Assembly: GCA_016295545.1 (NCBI GenBank)
Contig: JAEDLA010000087.1
Span: forward strand, 1-6,493
Length of the DNA: 6,493 nucleotides
Direction: 5' to 3'
Origin: Oscillospiraceae bacterium
GTDB lineage: Bacteria; Bacillota; Clostridia; Oscillospirales; Ruminococcaceae
Shown: positions 6,471 through 6,493 of the stretch, one piece after another
Layout of the letters: each line of letters opens with the position of its first letter
Position numbering within the stretch: the stretch's first letter is position 1
Position numbers and translations under genes: made by a program
The notes under the pieces: generated by a model
The model's input: only the letters and a program-made list of their open reading frames with translations
The model's database searches: none
What the model was told of the DNA's origin: nothing

Positions 6471-6493
6471 CAGGGGGTGTAAGAGGGGGACAG

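Noticed and set aside
6439..6489. Potential G-quadruplex on the plus strand from G runs at 6439-6443, 6452-6454, 6473-6477 and 6485-6489.
   Set aside because: One loop would be 18 nt long and the second run is inside a perfect inverted repeat that would compete, so the case is weak.

Overview
The window looks like chromosomal DNA from a gut or rumen Clostridia (Bacillota), most likely Ruminococcus or a close Oscillospiraceae relative. This is an inference. It rests on BspA-like LRR_5 surface proteins built from modules that end in a GxxGxAA-type cap (a style I associate with Ruminococcus secreted proteins), strong AGGAGG-type ribosome binding sites, a consensus sigma-A promoter, and short GC-rich intergenic hairpins. 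All recognisable genes are on the minus strand, so the window reads from right to left.

Layout in transcription order. Positions 6493-6419 hold an intergenic block with a perfect 10-bp palindrome, three G5 runs and a GCGGC/GCCGC hairpin followed by five T residues. That hairpin probably terminates a minus-strand gene lying beyond the right edge. Next is a leader of about 85 bp with a 6-bp hairpin, then a complete glmS (6333-4510) for glucosamine-6-phosphate synthase. After a 51-bp gap holding a hairpin but no T-tract come two complete genes for membrane-anchored leucine-rich-repeat proteins: 727 aa (4458-2275) and 474 aa (2300-876). These two overlap by 26 bp. A strong intrinsic terminator (866-838) closes the unit. 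A separate consensus promoter (804-777) then drives a Na+/phosphate cotransporter gene that begins at 711 and runs off the left edge.

The likely transcription unit is glmS-LRR-LRR. GlmS makes glucosamine-6-phosphate, the first committed intermediate towards UDP-GlcNAc and so peptidoglycan and wall glycans. The two LRR proteins have a signal peptide, an extracellular LRR ectodomain, one C-terminal transmembrane helix and a short charged cytoplasmic tail. The larger protein contains two copies of a module of about 290 residues, and the smaller contains one copy of the same architecture. The housekeeping genes (glmS, Na/Pi transporter) are ordinary. The receptor-like LRR pair downstream of glmS, with no identifiable function, is the part most worth following up. 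No tRNA, rRNA, CRISPR, IS element or phage gene was seen.
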